From Candidatus Peregrinibacteria bacterium Gr01-1014_25 (GTDB taxonomy: Bacteria > Patescibacteriota > Gracilibacteria > Peribacterales > Peribacteraceae): 64,000 nucleotides of DNA. Positions 25,507 through 33,843 of the stretch are shown here, in pieces; the stretch's first letter is position 1; each line of letters starts with the position of its first letter. Under the pieces are notes generated by a model that was not told the DNA's origin, searched no databases, and was given only the letters and a program-made list of their open reading frames with translations. The position numbers and the translations under genes were made by a program. The stretch spans positions 324,644-388,643 of the forward strand of contig VMFU01000001.1 of assembly GCA_007376205.1 (NCBI GenBank), in the 5' to 3' direction.

Positions 25507-25542
25507 TTCCTCCTGTTCGAATCCCGATTCCCTATTCCCTCA

Positions 25543-26016
25543 ATGAAAGCTTCCCTCCACTCCGTTCGGATCGCACCCAAGAAGGCGAATGTCGTCGCCC
25601 GAATGGTACGCGGCATGCCCGTGCTGGACGCGATCGCGCTCCTCGAGCGCACGCACAAGAAAGCGGCGCGGCTCGTGGAGGACCTCCTCCGCTCCGCCGT
25701 CGCGAACGCCGTACACAACGAGAAGCAGGACCCCGCGCAGCTCACGATCCGGACCATCATCGTCAATCAGGCGACGGGGTTGAGCCGCGGCGTTCCCATG
25801 GCACGTGGCCGCATGCGCCCGATGAAGAAATTCATGAGCCACATCGACGTCGTCCTCGGCGTGATGCAGGACGAAGAAGCATCCGGGCAGGTCAAGAACG
25901 CGAAAAAGACGACGAAAGCAGCTTCACAAGGCCCGAAGAAAACGGTACAAAAGAGGAAATCCAAGGATTCCCCGGGATCCTCGGTTTCTTCGCATTCTCC
26001 GGTTTCCCCCTCGTAA
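25543..26016 (+). CDS. rplV: Ribosomal protein L22
   Basis: Exit-tunnel protein with the conserved SVRIAPKKANVVARMVRGMP and GRMRPMKKFMSHIDVVLGVM. The family usually has about 110 residues; this one has 157 because of a Lys/Ser/Thr-rich C-terminal tail. Its start codon is immediately preceded by a GTTCGAATCCCGATTCCC element also found before rpsK and at the 3' end of the 23S intron. Confidence 0.94.
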   Translation: MKASLHSVRIAPKKANVVARMVRGMPVLDAIALLERTHKKAARLVEDLLRSAVANAVHNEKQDPAQLTIRTIIVNQATGLSRGVPMARGRMRPMKKFMSHIDVVLGVMQDEEASGQVKNAKKTTKAASQGPKKTVQKRKSKDSPGSSVSSHSPVSPS

Positions 26017-26019
26017 TCC

Positions 26020-26691
26020 ATGGGTCAGAAAGTCAACCCCAACGGCATGCGCATCGGCATCACGCGTTCGTGGCCGAGCACCTGGTTCGCGCGCCGACGC
26101 CGGTACCGCGAGCTTCTCCTGCAGGACGTGCAGATCACGCGGTACATCCGCGAGACGCTGAAGGATGCCGGCATCGACGAGATCCAGATCGACCGCGGCA
26201 AGAAAGTCACCGTCACGATCAACACGAGCAAGCCGGGCGTCGTCATCGGCAAGCAGGGCGCGGCGATCGAGGAACTCAAGAAGAAACTGGAGAAGCGTTT
26301 CGGGACGCCGTTCGACATTGACATCCACGAGATTCGGAACCCCGACGCCAACCCCTCGGTCATCGCCGAGACGATCCAGGGCCAGATCGAACGGAGGATG
26401 CCCTACCGCCGCGCCGTGAAAATGGCGCTCGAGAAGGCGATCCAGTCCGGCGCGCTGGGCGTGAAGGTGAGCATCAGCGGCCGCTTGAACGGTGCGGAAA
26501 TCTCCCGCAGCGAACTCTTCAAGGAGGGGAACATCCCACTGCAGACGCTGCGTGCCAACGTCCAGCTCTCCACGCGTCATGCCGTCACCAAGTACGGCAC
26601 GATCGGCATTCAGGTGTGGGTCTACACGGGTATGGTCTTCAAGAACATCCAACAAATGCAATCCTCCGCACTCACTTCCCCCCAGCAGTAA
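26020..26691 (+). CDS. rpsC: Ribosomal protein S3
   Basis: Small-subunit protein at the mRNA entry channel with helicase activity in known ribosomes. It begins MGQKVNPNGMRIGITRSWPS, has the KH-domain motif VVIGKQGAAIEELKKKL, and SGRLNGAEISRSELFKEGNI near the C-terminal domain. At 223 residues it is normal in length. It starts three bases after L22. Confidence 0.97.
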   Translation: MGQKVNPNGMRIGITRSWPSTWFARRRRYRELLLQDVQITRYIRETLKDAGIDEIQIDRGKKVTVTINTSKPGVVIGKQGAAIEELKKKLEKRFGTPFDIDIHEIRNPDANPSVIAETIQGQIERRMPYRRAVKMALEKAIQSGALGVKVSISGRLNGAEISRSELFKEGNIPLQTLRANVQLSTRHAVTKYGTIGIQVWVYTGMVFKNIQQMQSSALTSPQQ

Positions 26692-26703
26692 TCCCTTTTT
26701 CCC

Positions 26704-27126
26704 ATGCTCGAACCCGCAAAACTCAAGCGCCGGAAGCAGCACCGATACCGTGGAGCGTTCCGCGGTGTCGCGACACGCGGTACCACGATCGCCTTCGGTT
26801 TCATCGGGCTCAAAGCGGTGGAAAACGGCGAACTGACGGCGCGGCAGATCGAGGCCGCACGCAAAGCCGTGACGCACTGCGTCCAGCGCGGCGGGAAAAT
26901 CTGGATTCGTGTCTTCCCCCACACCCCCGTCACGCGCAAGGCCGCGGAGGTGCCGATGGGCGCCGGCAAGGGATCGCCCGAGTACTTCGCCACGATCATC
27001 CGGCGCGGCATGATTCTCTTTGAACTCGACGGCCTGCCCGAAGGCACGGCCCGCGAAGCGCTCCGCCTCGCCGGCCACAAGCTTCCGATGAAGACGAAAA
27101 TCGTCAAACGCCTCTCCGCCCTCTGA
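26704..27126 (+). CDS. rplP: Ribosomal protein L16
   Basis: Large-subunit protein that helps position the A-site tRNA. The 140 residues include [35 protein letters not shown] and [20 protein letters not shown]. Length and motifs are standard. The start context is pyrimidine-rich (CCCTTTTTCCC). Confidence 0.96.
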   Translation: MLEPAKLKRRKQHRYRGAFRGVATRGTTIAFGFIGLKAVENGELTARQIEAARKAVTHCVQRGGKIWIRVFPHTPVTRKAAEVPMGAGKGSPEYFATIIRRGMILFELDGLPEGTAREALRLAGHKLPMKTKIVKRLSAL

Positions 27127-27129
27127 TCC

Positions 27130-27444
27130 ATGACGCCCTCCTCCGCCATCGTCGAGCTTGCGAAGATGCCTGTCGCCGATCTGGCGCGCGACATCGCCGC
27201 GCAGCGCACGCGCGTTGCCAAGATTCGCATGGACATCCACGCCGGTAGTGAGAAGGACACGGCGCAGCTCCGCCGTGAGCGCCGCGTGCTGGCCCGCATG
27301 CTCACCGTCCTGCACAGGCATGGCCCCGCTCCCGCGTCTGAAGGGTTGAAGGAAGCGGCGAAAACGGCTACAATCGGCCGCCGCCCGGCGGCAACGGCGA
27401 AGCGGACAACCAAGAAAAAGGCACACTCTCCCTCTGCAGCATGA
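27130..27444 (+). CDS. rpmC: Ribosomal protein L29 with C-terminal extension
   Basis: Tunnel-exit protein, assigned by position between L16 and S17 and by the helical hairpin AKMPVADLARDIAAQRTRVA and QLRRERRVLARMLTVLHR. L29 normally has about 65 residues; this one has 104, with a basic Ala/Lys/Thr tail. Its stop overlaps the start of rpsQ (ATGA). Confidence 0.85.
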   Translation: MTPSSAIVELAKMPVADLARDIAAQRTRVAKIRMDIHAGSEKDTAQLRRERRVLARMLTVLHRHGPAPASEGLKEAAKTATIGRRPAATAKRTTKKKAHSPSAA

Positions 27445-27785
27445 TCACGAAACAGGGCATCATCACATCGGCGAAAATGCGCGGGACCGTCACGGTCACC
27501 ACGCATCGCAACGTCTTCCATCCGCTCTATAAGAAGCGCTTCCGCGTGAGCAAGAAATTCCTGGCGGACGCGGCAGGCATGGATCTCCACGAAGGCGATG
27601 AAGTGGTCATCCAGGAGTGCCGTCCCTTGAGCAAGCGCAAGCGCTTCAAAGTCATTGAAATCCGCAAGGCCGCTCCCCGCACGAGCGAGCTGGCCGAGGA
27701 CATGGCCGTCCACAAGGCCATCCATCGCGACAAGATCGCGCCGCAGGCGTCCAAGCCCTCGACTTCTCCGACCCCCTCCGCATGA
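27441..27785 (+). CDS. rpsQ: Ribosomal protein S17
   Basis: 16S-binding OB-fold protein: [40 protein letters not shown] and KVIEIRKA are characteristic. At 114 residues it has about 30 extra residues at the C-terminus. It overlaps the genes on both sides by four bases, suggesting translational coupling. Confidence 0.94.
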   Translation: MITKQGIITSAKMRGTVTVTTHRNVFHPLYKKRFRVSKKFLADAAGMDLHEGDEVVIQECRPLSKRKRFKVIEIRKAAPRTSELAEDMAVHKAIHRDKIAPQASKPSTSPTPSA

Positions 27786-28150
27786 TCCAACTCCAGACCT
27801 ACCTGACGGTTGCCGATAACACAGGAGCCAAACAGGCCATGTGCATCCACGTGCTCGGCGGCAGCGGTCGACGCTACGCGCGCATCGGCGACGTCATCAT
27901 CGTTACGATCAAGGAAGCCGAGCCCCGCGGCACCGTCCGCAAGAAGACCGTCGAGCATGCCGTGGTCGTCCGCATGCGCGGGCTGACGCGACGCAAGGAC
28001 GGGAGCGGCATCCGCTTCGACGACAACGCGTGCGTCATCATCCAGAAAGACGGCGTTCCGAAGGGCACGCGCGTCTTCGGTCCCGTGGCCCGCGAACTGA
28101 AAGCCAAGGGGTATCAGAAGATCATTTCCCAAGCGCCGGATGTTCTCTGA
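27782..28150 (+). CDS. rplN: Ribosomal protein L14
   Basis: Highly conserved 122-residue protein at the subunit interface: [20 protein letters not shown], then [20 protein letters not shown] and [20 protein letters not shown]. Normal length. Confidence 0.97.
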   Translation: MIQLQTYLTVADNTGAKQAMCIHVLGGSGRRYARIGDVIIVTIKEAEPRGTVRKKTVEHAVVVRMRGLTRRKDGSGIRFDDNACVIIQKDGVPKGTRVFGPVARELKAKGYQKIISQAPDVL

Positions 28151-28159
28151 AACCTTCCT

Positions 28160-28681
28160 ATGAAACTCCACACGGGCGACACCGTCCTCGTCATCACCGG
28201 CAAAGATCGCGGCAAGACCGGCACGGTCGTGCGCGTCCTCGCCGAGGAGAACCGCGTCGTCGTGGAGGGCGTGAACATGCGCACGCGCCACATCCGCAAG
28301 ACGCCGCAGCAGGCCGGCCAGAAGGTCCGCTTCGAGGCGAGCATCCACGCCAGCAACGTTATGGTCCTCGACCCCAAAACCAAGAAGCCAACCCGTATCC
28401 ACATGCGCGTCGATGCGAAGACGGGAAAGAAGGAGCGCGTTGCGGCGAAGAGTGGAGAGGTGATCGTCCGCGTCGCCCTGCCCAAGGCCAAGCCTGCCAA
28501 GGAGAAGCAGGCGGCCGAGGCCGAGCCGGCAGCGCCGAAGAAGAAGGAGGCGTTCTGGAAACGTTCCAAGAAAGCCGCGCTCGACGGCGCACCTTCCGAC
28601 GAGGGTGACGTCCGCCCCGACGAGAAGGGCGGCGCCCACCCGACGACGGTGCACCGCCAGTACCAACGTGAATCCAGCTGA
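28160..28681 (+). CDS. rplX: Ribosomal protein L24 with long C-terminal extension
   Basis: Assembly-initiating large-subunit protein. The KOW motif is KLHTGDTVLVITGKDRGKTG and the family block VVVEGVNMRTRHIRKTPQQ follows. The family has about 105 residues; this protein has 173, with a charged Lys/Ala/Glu-rich tail containing KKEAFWKRSKKAALDG. The stop overlaps the rplE start by one base (TGATG). Confidence 0.93.
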   Translation: MKLHTGDTVLVITGKDRGKTGTVVRVLAEENRVVVEGVNMRTRHIRKTPQQAGQKVRFEASIHASNVMVLDPKTKKPTRIHMRVDAKTGKKERVAAKSGEVIVRVALPKAKPAKEKQAAEAEPAAPKKKEAFWKRSKKAALDGAPSDEGDVRPDEKGGAHPTTVHRQYQRESS

Positions 28682-29274
28682 TGCCCATGGCCTACGATTC
28701 CCTCCATAACCGGCTCCGCGGACCCATTGCCAAGGCGCTGATGAGCGACTTGGGGGTCAAGAACGTCCACGCGCTGCCGCGTTTGGAGAAGGTGATCGTG
28801 AACGTCGGTATCAACCGCTCCAACATGGAGGGCAAGGACGTGCTGGAGTACGTCGTCGATTCCCTCAAGCGCATCACCGGGCAGAAGCCCGTTCTACGGC
28901 CCGCGCGCAAGGCGATCTCGAACTTCAAGATCCGCCAGGGGCTCGTCGTCGGCGCAACGGTCACGCTCCGCGGCCGCCACATGGAGGAATTTCTCGACCG
29001 GCTCGTCAGCTACGTCCTGCCGCGCATCCGCGACTTCCGCGGCCTCCCGGGCAAGCTCGACGGCCACGGCAACTACGCCATCGGCCTGAAGGACCACACG
29101 GTCTTCCCAGAAATCGCCGCAGGAGACGTGACCAAGACGTTCGGCCTGCAGATCCAGATCACGACGACCGCCGGGACCGACGCACGTGGTCGCGCGCTCC
29201 TCAAGCACATCGGCGTGCCCATCAAGATGGGCAAGGGCGCGGTTGATTCCCCCGCTTCCGGCAGCAATACTTAA
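28681..29274 (+). CDS. rplE: Ribosomal protein L5
   Basis: 5S rRNA-binding protein. The 197 residues include ALPRLEKVIVNVGINRSNME, PVLRPARKAISNFKIRQGLV and LPRIRDFRGLPGKLDGHGNY. An ATG at 28687 (MAYDSLHNRL) is an equally possible start. A C-terminal extension of about 15 residues follows the usual end. Confidence 0.95.
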   Translation: MPMAYDSLHNRLRGPIAKALMSDLGVKNVHALPRLEKVIVNVGINRSNMEGKDVLEYVVDSLKRITGQKPVLRPARKAISNFKIRQGLVVGATVTLRGRHMEEFLDRLVSYVLPRIRDFRGLPGKLDGHGNYAIGLKDHTVFPEIAAGDVTKTFGLQIQITTTAGTDARGRALLKHIGVPIKMGKGAVDSPASGSNT

Positions 29275-29280
29275 ACCTCT

Positions 29281-29505
29281 ATGGCCCGCATTTCCATTGT
29301 CACCAGCCAACGGCGCAGACTCGCATCCTTCCTCCGGGCCAAGGCGGAAGGCCGCAAGCCGAAGTTCCCGACGCGCGTCTATAACCGCTGCAACCTGTGC
29401 GGACGTCGCCACGGATTCATGCGATTCTTCGGCATCTGCCGCATCTGCTTCCGCGAACTGGCGGCCAACGGCGACATTCCCGGCGTTCGCAAATCCTCCT
29501 GGTAA
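29281..29505 (+). CDS. rpsN: Ribosomal protein S14 (zinc form)
   Basis: Small-subunit head protein of 74 residues with the zinc-binding pattern [20 protein letters not shown] (CxxC-x12-CxxC), followed by [18 protein letters not shown], the standard C-terminus. It is the short zinc-type form. Confidence 0.95.
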   Translation: MARISIVTSQRRRLASFLRAKAEGRKPKFPTRVYNRCNLCGRRHGFMRFFGICRICFRELAANGDIPGVRKSSW

Positions 29506-29507
29506 TC

Positions 29508-29894
29508 ATGACCATGCTCAACGACCCCATCGGCGACCTTCTCACCCGCATGCGCAATGCACAGGCGGCGCGGCGCGGCGCCTGCAGCGCCCCGTGGTCG
29601 CGCATCAAGACGGAGCTCTGCGAGGTGCTCAAGCGCGAGGGATGGATCCGTGACGTGAGCGTGAGCGGCGAGGGCATCGAGCGCGCGATCGACGTGACGT
29701 TCATTCCCGGGAAGCGGCTGACCATCAAGCGCATCAGCACGCCGGGCAGGCGCGTGTACGCATCCTCGAAGGAGCTCAAGCCCGTTCTCCGCGGTTTCGG
29801 CATGGCGGTCCTGACGACCAGCCAGGGGCTGCTCACCGACGCCGAAGCGCGCGCCAAGAAAGTCGGCGGCGAAGTCCTCTGCACAATTTCGTAA
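29508..29894 (+). CDS. rpsH: Ribosomal protein S8
   Basis: 16S central-domain binding protein of 128 residues from the ATG at 29508 (MTMLNDPIGDLLTRMRNAQA). The conserved C-terminal part VLTTSQGLLTDAEARAKKVG is present. It starts two bases after the S14 stop; the frame upstream lies inside rpsN and is not part of the gene. Confidence 0.95.
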   Translation: MTMLNDPIGDLLTRMRNAQAARRGACSAPWSRIKTELCEVLKREGWIRDVSVSGEGIERAIDVTFIPGKRLTIKRISTPGRRVYASSKELKPVLRGFGMAVLTTSQGLLTDAEARAKKVGGEVLCTIS

Positions 29895-29927
29895 CCCGCA
29901 CTCACCCTACGTACCCTACCTCATTCC

Positions 29928-30494
29928 ATGTCCCGTATCGGACGTAAAATCGTGGCGATTCCCTCCGGTGTGACCGTTACGGTCCACGGGGCCACTGTGC
30001 AGGTGAAAGGCCCGAAGGGAGAGATGAACATCACACACCTGCCGATGGTCGCCGTTGCGCAGGAGGGCGAGGCATTGCGCGTCAGCCGCATCGAGGACAC
30101 GAAGCAGGCGCGCGCCGCACACGGCCTGACCCGCGCGCTCATCGCCAACATGATCAAGGGCGTCACGGACGGCTACGAGAAGCGCCTGGAGATCATCGGT
30201 GTCGGCTTCAAAGCCCAGCTCAAGGGCAAGAATCTCCAGCTGCTTCTCGGCTTCTCACACCCCATCGACTTCGCGATTCCCGCCGGCATCGAGATCACGC
30301 AGGACGAGAAGAACAAGAACCTCCTCACCATCCGCGGCTGCGACAAGCAGCTGGTCGGCCAGACGGCCTCCGTCATCCGAGGCCTTCGGCCGCCCGAGCC
30401 GTACAAAGGCAAGGGCATCCGCTATATCGATGAATCCGTGCGGCGCAAGGTCGGCAAGGCCGCCGCTGGCGCCGCCGCAGGCAAAGCCGCATAA
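29928..30494 (+). CDS. rplF: Ribosomal protein L6
   Basis: Large-subunit protein near the factor-binding site. It begins MSRIGRKIVAIPSGVTVTVH and has the typical VQVKGPKGEMNITHLP and GLRPPEPYKGKGIRYIDESV. The 188 residues are normal plus an Ala-rich tip. Confidence 0.96.
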   Translation: MSRIGRKIVAIPSGVTVTVHGATVQVKGPKGEMNITHLPMVAVAQEGEALRVSRIEDTKQARAAHGLTRALIANMIKGVTDGYEKRLEIIGVGFKAQLKGKNLQLLLGFSHPIDFAIPAGIEITQDEKNKNLLTIRGCDKQLVGQTASVIRGLRPPEPYKGKGIRYIDESVRRKVGKAAAGAAAGKAA

Positions 30495-30506
30495 TCTCCC
30501 GCCTCC

Positions 30507-30851
30507 ATGCGTTCCACCAAGCATCACCGTCGGCTCCAGCGCAAGCGACGCATCCGCGCCAGCCTCGCCGGCACGGCAGCGCGCCCGCGTCTGACGATCT
30601 ACCGCTCGCTGACGCAGATCACGGCGCAGATCATTGACGACGGCGCGAAGAAGACGCTCGTCATGGCGTCGACCCGCGAAGCCAAAGCCAAGCCGAACGT
30701 CGAAGGCGCAAAGAAGGCCGGAACGCTCCTCGCCAGGAAGGCGAAGGACGCCGGCATCGCAACGATTGTCTTCGACCGCAACGCCTACAAGTACCACGGG
30801 CGCGTGAAAGCGCTCGCCGACGCCGCCCGCGAAGGAGGCTTACAGTTCTAG
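30507..30851 (+). CDS. rplR: Ribosomal protein L18
   Basis: 5S rRNA-binding protein of 114 residues: RRLQRKRRIRASLAGTAARP, LTIYRSLTQITAQIIDDG, and the C-terminal IVFDRNAYKYHGRVKALADA. Normal length. Confidence 0.95.
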   Translation: MRSTKHHRRLQRKRRIRASLAGTAARPRLTIYRSLTQITAQIIDDGAKKTLVMASTREAKAKPNVEGAKKAGTLLARKAKDAGIATIVFDRNAYKYHGRVKALADAAREGGLQF

Positions 30852-30868
30852 TTTTTTCCTTTTCTCCC

Positions 30869-31225
30869 ATGACGCCACCTGATGTTACAACATTGGACCA
30901 AGAAGAAGTCCTCGTTCCTGATGTAGGCGTGTATGGGGATGGGTACCCTGCCCTGCGAACGGATTTTGCCGCGCAGCTGGCACAACTCCAAAGAAATTAC
31001 GAACCCATTGCACAGAAGATGAGGGACGATCATGCTGAATTCGAACGGAATGTTCAGGCGGAAAAGAAAGTCGGCCCTGTCATTCGCAATGCATTGGACG
31101 GATATCTGCGTGATCCCGAAGATTTTCCCACAGATGCACAAGTACGAGAGTATGTGACGCTGCTTCTCGGTCGTGCACGTGATGATATGGAATCAGAGTC
31201 GCTGAATGTATCACACCCCTATTAG
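30869..31225 (+). CDS. Hypothetical protein inserted between L18 and S5
   Basis: Unrecognised 118-residue acidic protein. It lies in frame order within the ribosomal operon, 17 bases after rplR and nine before rpsE, where no gene normally occurs. The sequence is helical and charged (ALRTDFAAQLAQLQRNYEPI, HAEFERNVQAEKK) with no metal motif, signal peptide or membrane segment. The start is preceded by a T/C-rich run like those of its ribosomal neighbours. Co-expression with ribosomal proteins is implied; function unknown. Confidence 0.8.
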   Translation: MTPPDVTTLDQEEVLVPDVGVYGDGYPALRTDFAAQLAQLQRNYEPIAQKMRDDHAEFERNVQAEKKVGPVIRNALDGYLRDPEDFPTDAQVREYVTLLLGRARDDMESESLNVSHPY

Positions 31226-31234
31226 CCCCATCCT

Positions 31235-31852
31235 ATGGCCAAATCCTCCAACCCCGACCGGCATCAGCGACGTGATCGTCGTCAGCGCGAGCCCTCCGAG
31301 TTCGCCGAAGCGACGCTCTCCGTCGACCGCGTCACGCGCGTCGTGAAGGGCGGCCGTCGCATGCGCTTCCGCGCCATCGTCGTCGTGGGAAACAAGAAGG
31401 GGAAGGTCGGACTGGGTACAGGCAAGGCCAACGAAGTGCAGGCTGCGGTCGGCAAGGCGACGAAGGACGCGCGCCGGAACATGATCCGCGTGCCGCTCGT
31501 AAAAGGGACGATTCCGCACGAGGTGGAAGTGAAATTCAAGGCCGCAAAATTGCGCCTGATCCCCGCGTCCGAGGGTACCGGCGTCATCGCCGGCGGCGCC
31601 CTGCGCATCGTGCTCGAGCACGCAGGCGTGAAGAATGTCTTGAGCAAGCGGTATGGCACGGGAAACAAGCTGGTGAATGCCCAGGCATCCATCATCGCGC
31701 TCCAGCGCCTCCACAGCGTTGATCGTCAGGGGCGGACGGTGGAGACCCCGGAACCCGCTCCGGCGAAGCCCACCGCGGAGCAAGGGGAAATGCCCGCCGT
31801 GCGCGTGGTGTCGTCGAAGGATGTGACGCAGGAGGGAACGCTGAAGGGATAG
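31235..31852 (+). CDS. rpsE: Ribosomal protein S5
   Basis: Small-subunit fidelity protein. DRVTRVVKGGRRMRFRAIVV, GNKKGKVGLGTGKANEVQAA and IPHEVEVKFKAAKLRLIPAS are diagnostic. The 205 residues include a C-terminal extension of about 30. L30 (rpmD), which normally follows, is absent; the next genes are a DJ-1-like gene and an opposite-strand unknown gene. Confidence 0.96.
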   Translation: MAKSSNPDRHQRRDRRQREPSEFAEATLSVDRVTRVVKGGRRMRFRAIVVVGNKKGKVGLGTGKANEVQAAVGKATKDARRNMIRVPLVKGTIPHEVEVKFKAAKLRLIPASEGTGVIAGGALRIVLEHAGVKNVLSKRYGTGNKLVNAQASIIALQRLHSVDRQGRTVETPEPAPAKPTAEQGEMPAVRVVSSKDVTQEGTLKG

Positions 31853-31875
31853 GGATGTAAAACTGCGAAGCACCC

Positions 31876-31976
31876 AAATCCGAAATCCGAAAAAAATCTT
31901 CAAATCCGAATCACGAAAACACCGTCTGGTTGTTTGGGATTTTTAATCATTCGGATTTTTTTCGGATTTCGGATTT
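31876..31976. repeat. Perfect 23-bp inverted repeat after rpsE
   Basis: The 23 bases at 31876-31898 (starting AAATCCGAAATCCGAAAA) are exactly reverse-complementary to 31954-31976, separated by 55 bases that contain a further AAATCCGAA copy. The arms are themselves made of the repeated word ATCCGAA. It may act as a terminator of the first ribosomal unit, but there is no T-run after the stem. Confidence 0.85.
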
Positions 31977-31999
31977 CATTGTTTCTCCGTTGGCACTTG

Positions 32000-32005
32000 T
32001 ATACT
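32000..32005 (+). promoter_or_regulatory. -10 box before the DJ-1-like gene
   Basis: TATACT ends six bases before the ATG at 32012, so the mRNA would be leaderless. TTGTTT at 31979-31984 is a possible -35 at a short 15-base spacing. Confidence 0.4.
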
Positions 32006-32011
32006 CCTCCC

Positions 32012-32521
32012 ATGCAGCCAGCGTTGATCATCCTCGCCCAGAATGGCTATCAGGATAAAGAATACGCCGGGACGCGAAAAGGGCTGGAGGAAGGCGGATT
32101 TTCCATTGTCGTGGGGAGCACGGCCGCCGGCGCATGTCGCGGCAAACTCGGCGGCTCGGAGCAGGCGACCGTCGCGCTGAAGGATGTCCGTGTCGGCGAC
32201 TACGATCGCATCGCGTACATCGGCGGCCCTGGTGCGGCCGCGTACGCCAAGGACCCAGAAGCCCTGCGCATCGCCCGCGAGACGGTGGCCGCGGGCAAGG
32301 TGCTCGGAGCGATCTGTATCGCGCCGACGATCCTGGCGGCCGCAGGCGTCCTCAAAGGCAAGAAAGCGACAGTGTGGAACGAGGATGGCCAGCAGTCGCA
32401 GGTGTTGCGTGATGCCGGTGCGACGTACACCGGCGAGCCGGTGACGGTCGACGGGCGCATGGTCACCGCAGACGGGCCGGCATCCGCAGAGGTCTTCGGC
32501 AAAACGCTGGCAGCCTTGTAA
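32012..32521 (+). CDS. DJ-1/PfpI family protein
   Basis: A 169-residue member of the DJ-1/ThiJ/PfpI superfamily, which includes glyoxalases, chaperone-like deglycases and proteases. The nucleophile-elbow segment GAICIAPTILAAAGVLKGKK carries the conserved Cys, and YIGGPGAAAYAKDPE matches the upstream acidic/Gly block; the C-terminal GRMVTADGPASAEVFGKTL is typical. Which reaction it performs cannot be told from sequence. The frame opens earlier (31934) through repeat DNA; the ATG at 32012 is preferred. It lies between S5 and L15 and splits the ribosomal cluster. Confidence 0.88.
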   Translation: MQPALIILAQNGYQDKEYAGTRKGLEEGGFSIVVGSTAAGACRGKLGGSEQATVALKDVRVGDYDRIAYIGGPGAAAYAKDPEALRIARETVAAGKVLGAICIAPTILAAAGVLKGKKATVWNEDGQQSQVLRDAGATYTGEPVTVDGRMVTADGPASAEVFGKTLAAL

Positions 32522-32551
32522 TGCTCATGGTGACTTTTCGCATCCCGCACA

Positions 32552-33280
32552 TCACTGCTCCGCACGGTCGTTTTTTTGCTGATCGATGATCTCCACCGTA
32601 TCGGGGGCCCCCCGGAAATCGCAACCGATCGATGCTCCCCCTGCATGCAGCATGAGCAGCGCGGAGGTATCCGCCGCGATGTCGAAACGTTTATGCATGC
32701 CGATACTCTCCGTCGTGCCGCCGGTGCAGCGATGTTCCGTGGGCGTGACCAGCTCGAGGGCACCGAGGCGCACACGCACGTCGCCGATCCACCCCAGGAC
32801 GCATTCCCACGGCTTCTTCTTCCCCGGATAGAGCGTAGCGTGGAGCATGGAACAGGCGGGGAGAGCATCCCTGGTCTTCCGGTCGCATGCGGTCACCAGC
32901 TCCACCGGCCATGCGCTTGCGGGGGTGATGGCCGGCATTGACGACGCGTCGAGTCCCAGCTTCTGCCGGAGGACCTCCTGTAATTCCTCCGTCGTGATGA
33001 GACCGCGTTCGACATAGAGGGTGCGAAGAGCCACACCGAGCCCCGCAACCATGACGCTGCCGGTGAGCTGCGTGCCGCTGCACACCCGTGCAAATGCTTC
33101 TCGGGCGAGCGAAGAGAGGGGATGCGCAGGGACGGAGAAAACCGCCGCCCGCACCACGGTCGGACTCTGCTCGGCCCATGCAATGCTCTGCGCCTGTTCT
33201 GGAGCGGGTTCCTGTTGCCCATGGAGCAGCGTCATGCGCATAAGGGGGGGTATCATTTCCCCTTCCGCGGCTCTATGCAA
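32552..33280 (-). CDS. Hypothetical protein on the opposite strand within the ribosomal cluster
   Basis: Unrecognised protein of up to 242 residues; starts at 33256 or 33241 are equally possible. No signal peptide or membrane helix is clear. It contains ERGLITTEELQEVLRQKLGL and several Cys residues (ACDRKTRDALPACSMLHATL). It runs against the flanking ribosomal genes, converging on the DJ-1-like gene and diverging from rplO, so it marks a break in the ancestral operon. Confidence 0.65.
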   Translation of the reverse strand: MHRAAEGEMIPPLMRMTLLHGQQEPAPEQAQSIAWAEQSPTVVRAAVFSVPAHPLSSLAREAFARVCSGTQLTGSVMVAGLGVALRTLYVERGLITTEELQEVLRQKLGLDASSMPAITPASAWPVELVTACDRKTRDALPACSMLHATLYPGKKKPWECVLGWIGDVRVRLGALELVTPTEHRCTGGTTESIGMHKRFDIAADTSALLMLHAGGASIGCDFRGAPDTVEIIDQQKNDRAEQ

Positions 33281-33309
33281 GAAAGGGGCGGATATCCCTG
33301 CATTTGCCC

Positions 33310-33338
33310 TTGAGGAAGCTTGCGCCGGCCTTTACTAT
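33310..33338 (+). promoter_or_regulatory. Promoter of the L15-S9 ribosomal unit
   Basis: TTGAGG (33310-33315) and TACTAT (33333-33338) are 17 bases apart. The ATG of rplO at 33349 is ten bases after the -10 box, so the leader would be only a few bases long. It restarts transcription after the two-gene interruption. Confidence 0.65.
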
Positions 33339-33348
33339 GCTCTCCCGC

Positions 33349-33795
33349 ATGCTCCATACCCTCCGTCCATCACCGGGATCCACCCAGAGGCGCAGGCGCG
33401 TTGCCCGCGGCAACAGCGCCGGAGGCGGCACGACGGCGGGACGCGGCACGAAAGGCCAGCAGTCGCGCACGGGGCGCAAGCACGCGAAGGTGGGATTCGA
33501 GGGCGGGCAGACTCCGCTCCTGCGTCGCCTCCCCAAGCTCGGAGGATTCACGAACAAGCGGCGCATCGACTATGAGGCGTTGAACATCGGCACACTGGAA
33601 CGCCTCCTCCCCGCGGGGACGTACACCGTGGCGGATCTCCACAGCCGCCGGCTCTTGACCACGAACAACCCGGTCAAACTCCTCGGCGACGGCACCGTCA
33701 CCAAGGCGTTCACCATCGAAGCGCATGCCGCCTCGAAGGCCGCGAAAGAAGCCATCCACAAGGCGGGGGGTTCGATTTCGATCGTGAAAGAGTAA
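33349..33795 (+). CDS. rplO: Ribosomal protein L15
   Basis: Late-assembly large-subunit protein. MLHTLRPSPGSTQRRRRVAR followed by GTTAGRGTKGQQSRTG and FEGGQTPLLRRLPKLGGFTN is the L15 signature. From the ATG at 33349 it has 148 residues; the in-frame ATG at 33337 overlaps the -10 box and is unlikely. It heads the second ribosomal unit. Confidence 0.95.
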   Translation: MLHTLRPSPGSTQRRRRVARGNSAGGGTTAGRGTKGQQSRTGRKHAKVGFEGGQTPLLRRLPKLGGFTNKRRIDYEALNIGTLERLLPAGTYTVADLHSRRLLTTNNPVKLLGDGTVTKAFTIEAHAASKAAKEAIHKAGGSISIVKE

Positions 33796-33843
33796 TGTGT
33801 ACCCCGCGCTGACAGTTCACAGCTGATAGCTCACCGCTTCTGC
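33796..33843 (+). repeat. Low-complexity spacer between rplO and secY
   Basis: The spacer contains CAGTTCACAGCTGATAGCTC, the same wording as the 3' halves of the two insertions in the 23S gene (GCTCACAGCTC, GCTCATAGCTC). No promoter or terminator is evident. Confidence 0.5.

Noticed and set aside
25509..25542. GTTCGAATCCC as the T-arm of a tRNA gene (also at 37861 and 5310)
   Set aside because: No acceptor stem, anticodon arm or CCA can be folded around it; it is part of a spacer repeat family.
24195..27426. Long minus-strand frames opposite rplB, rpsC, rplP and rpmC
   Set aside because: Shadows of conserved ribosomal protein genes.
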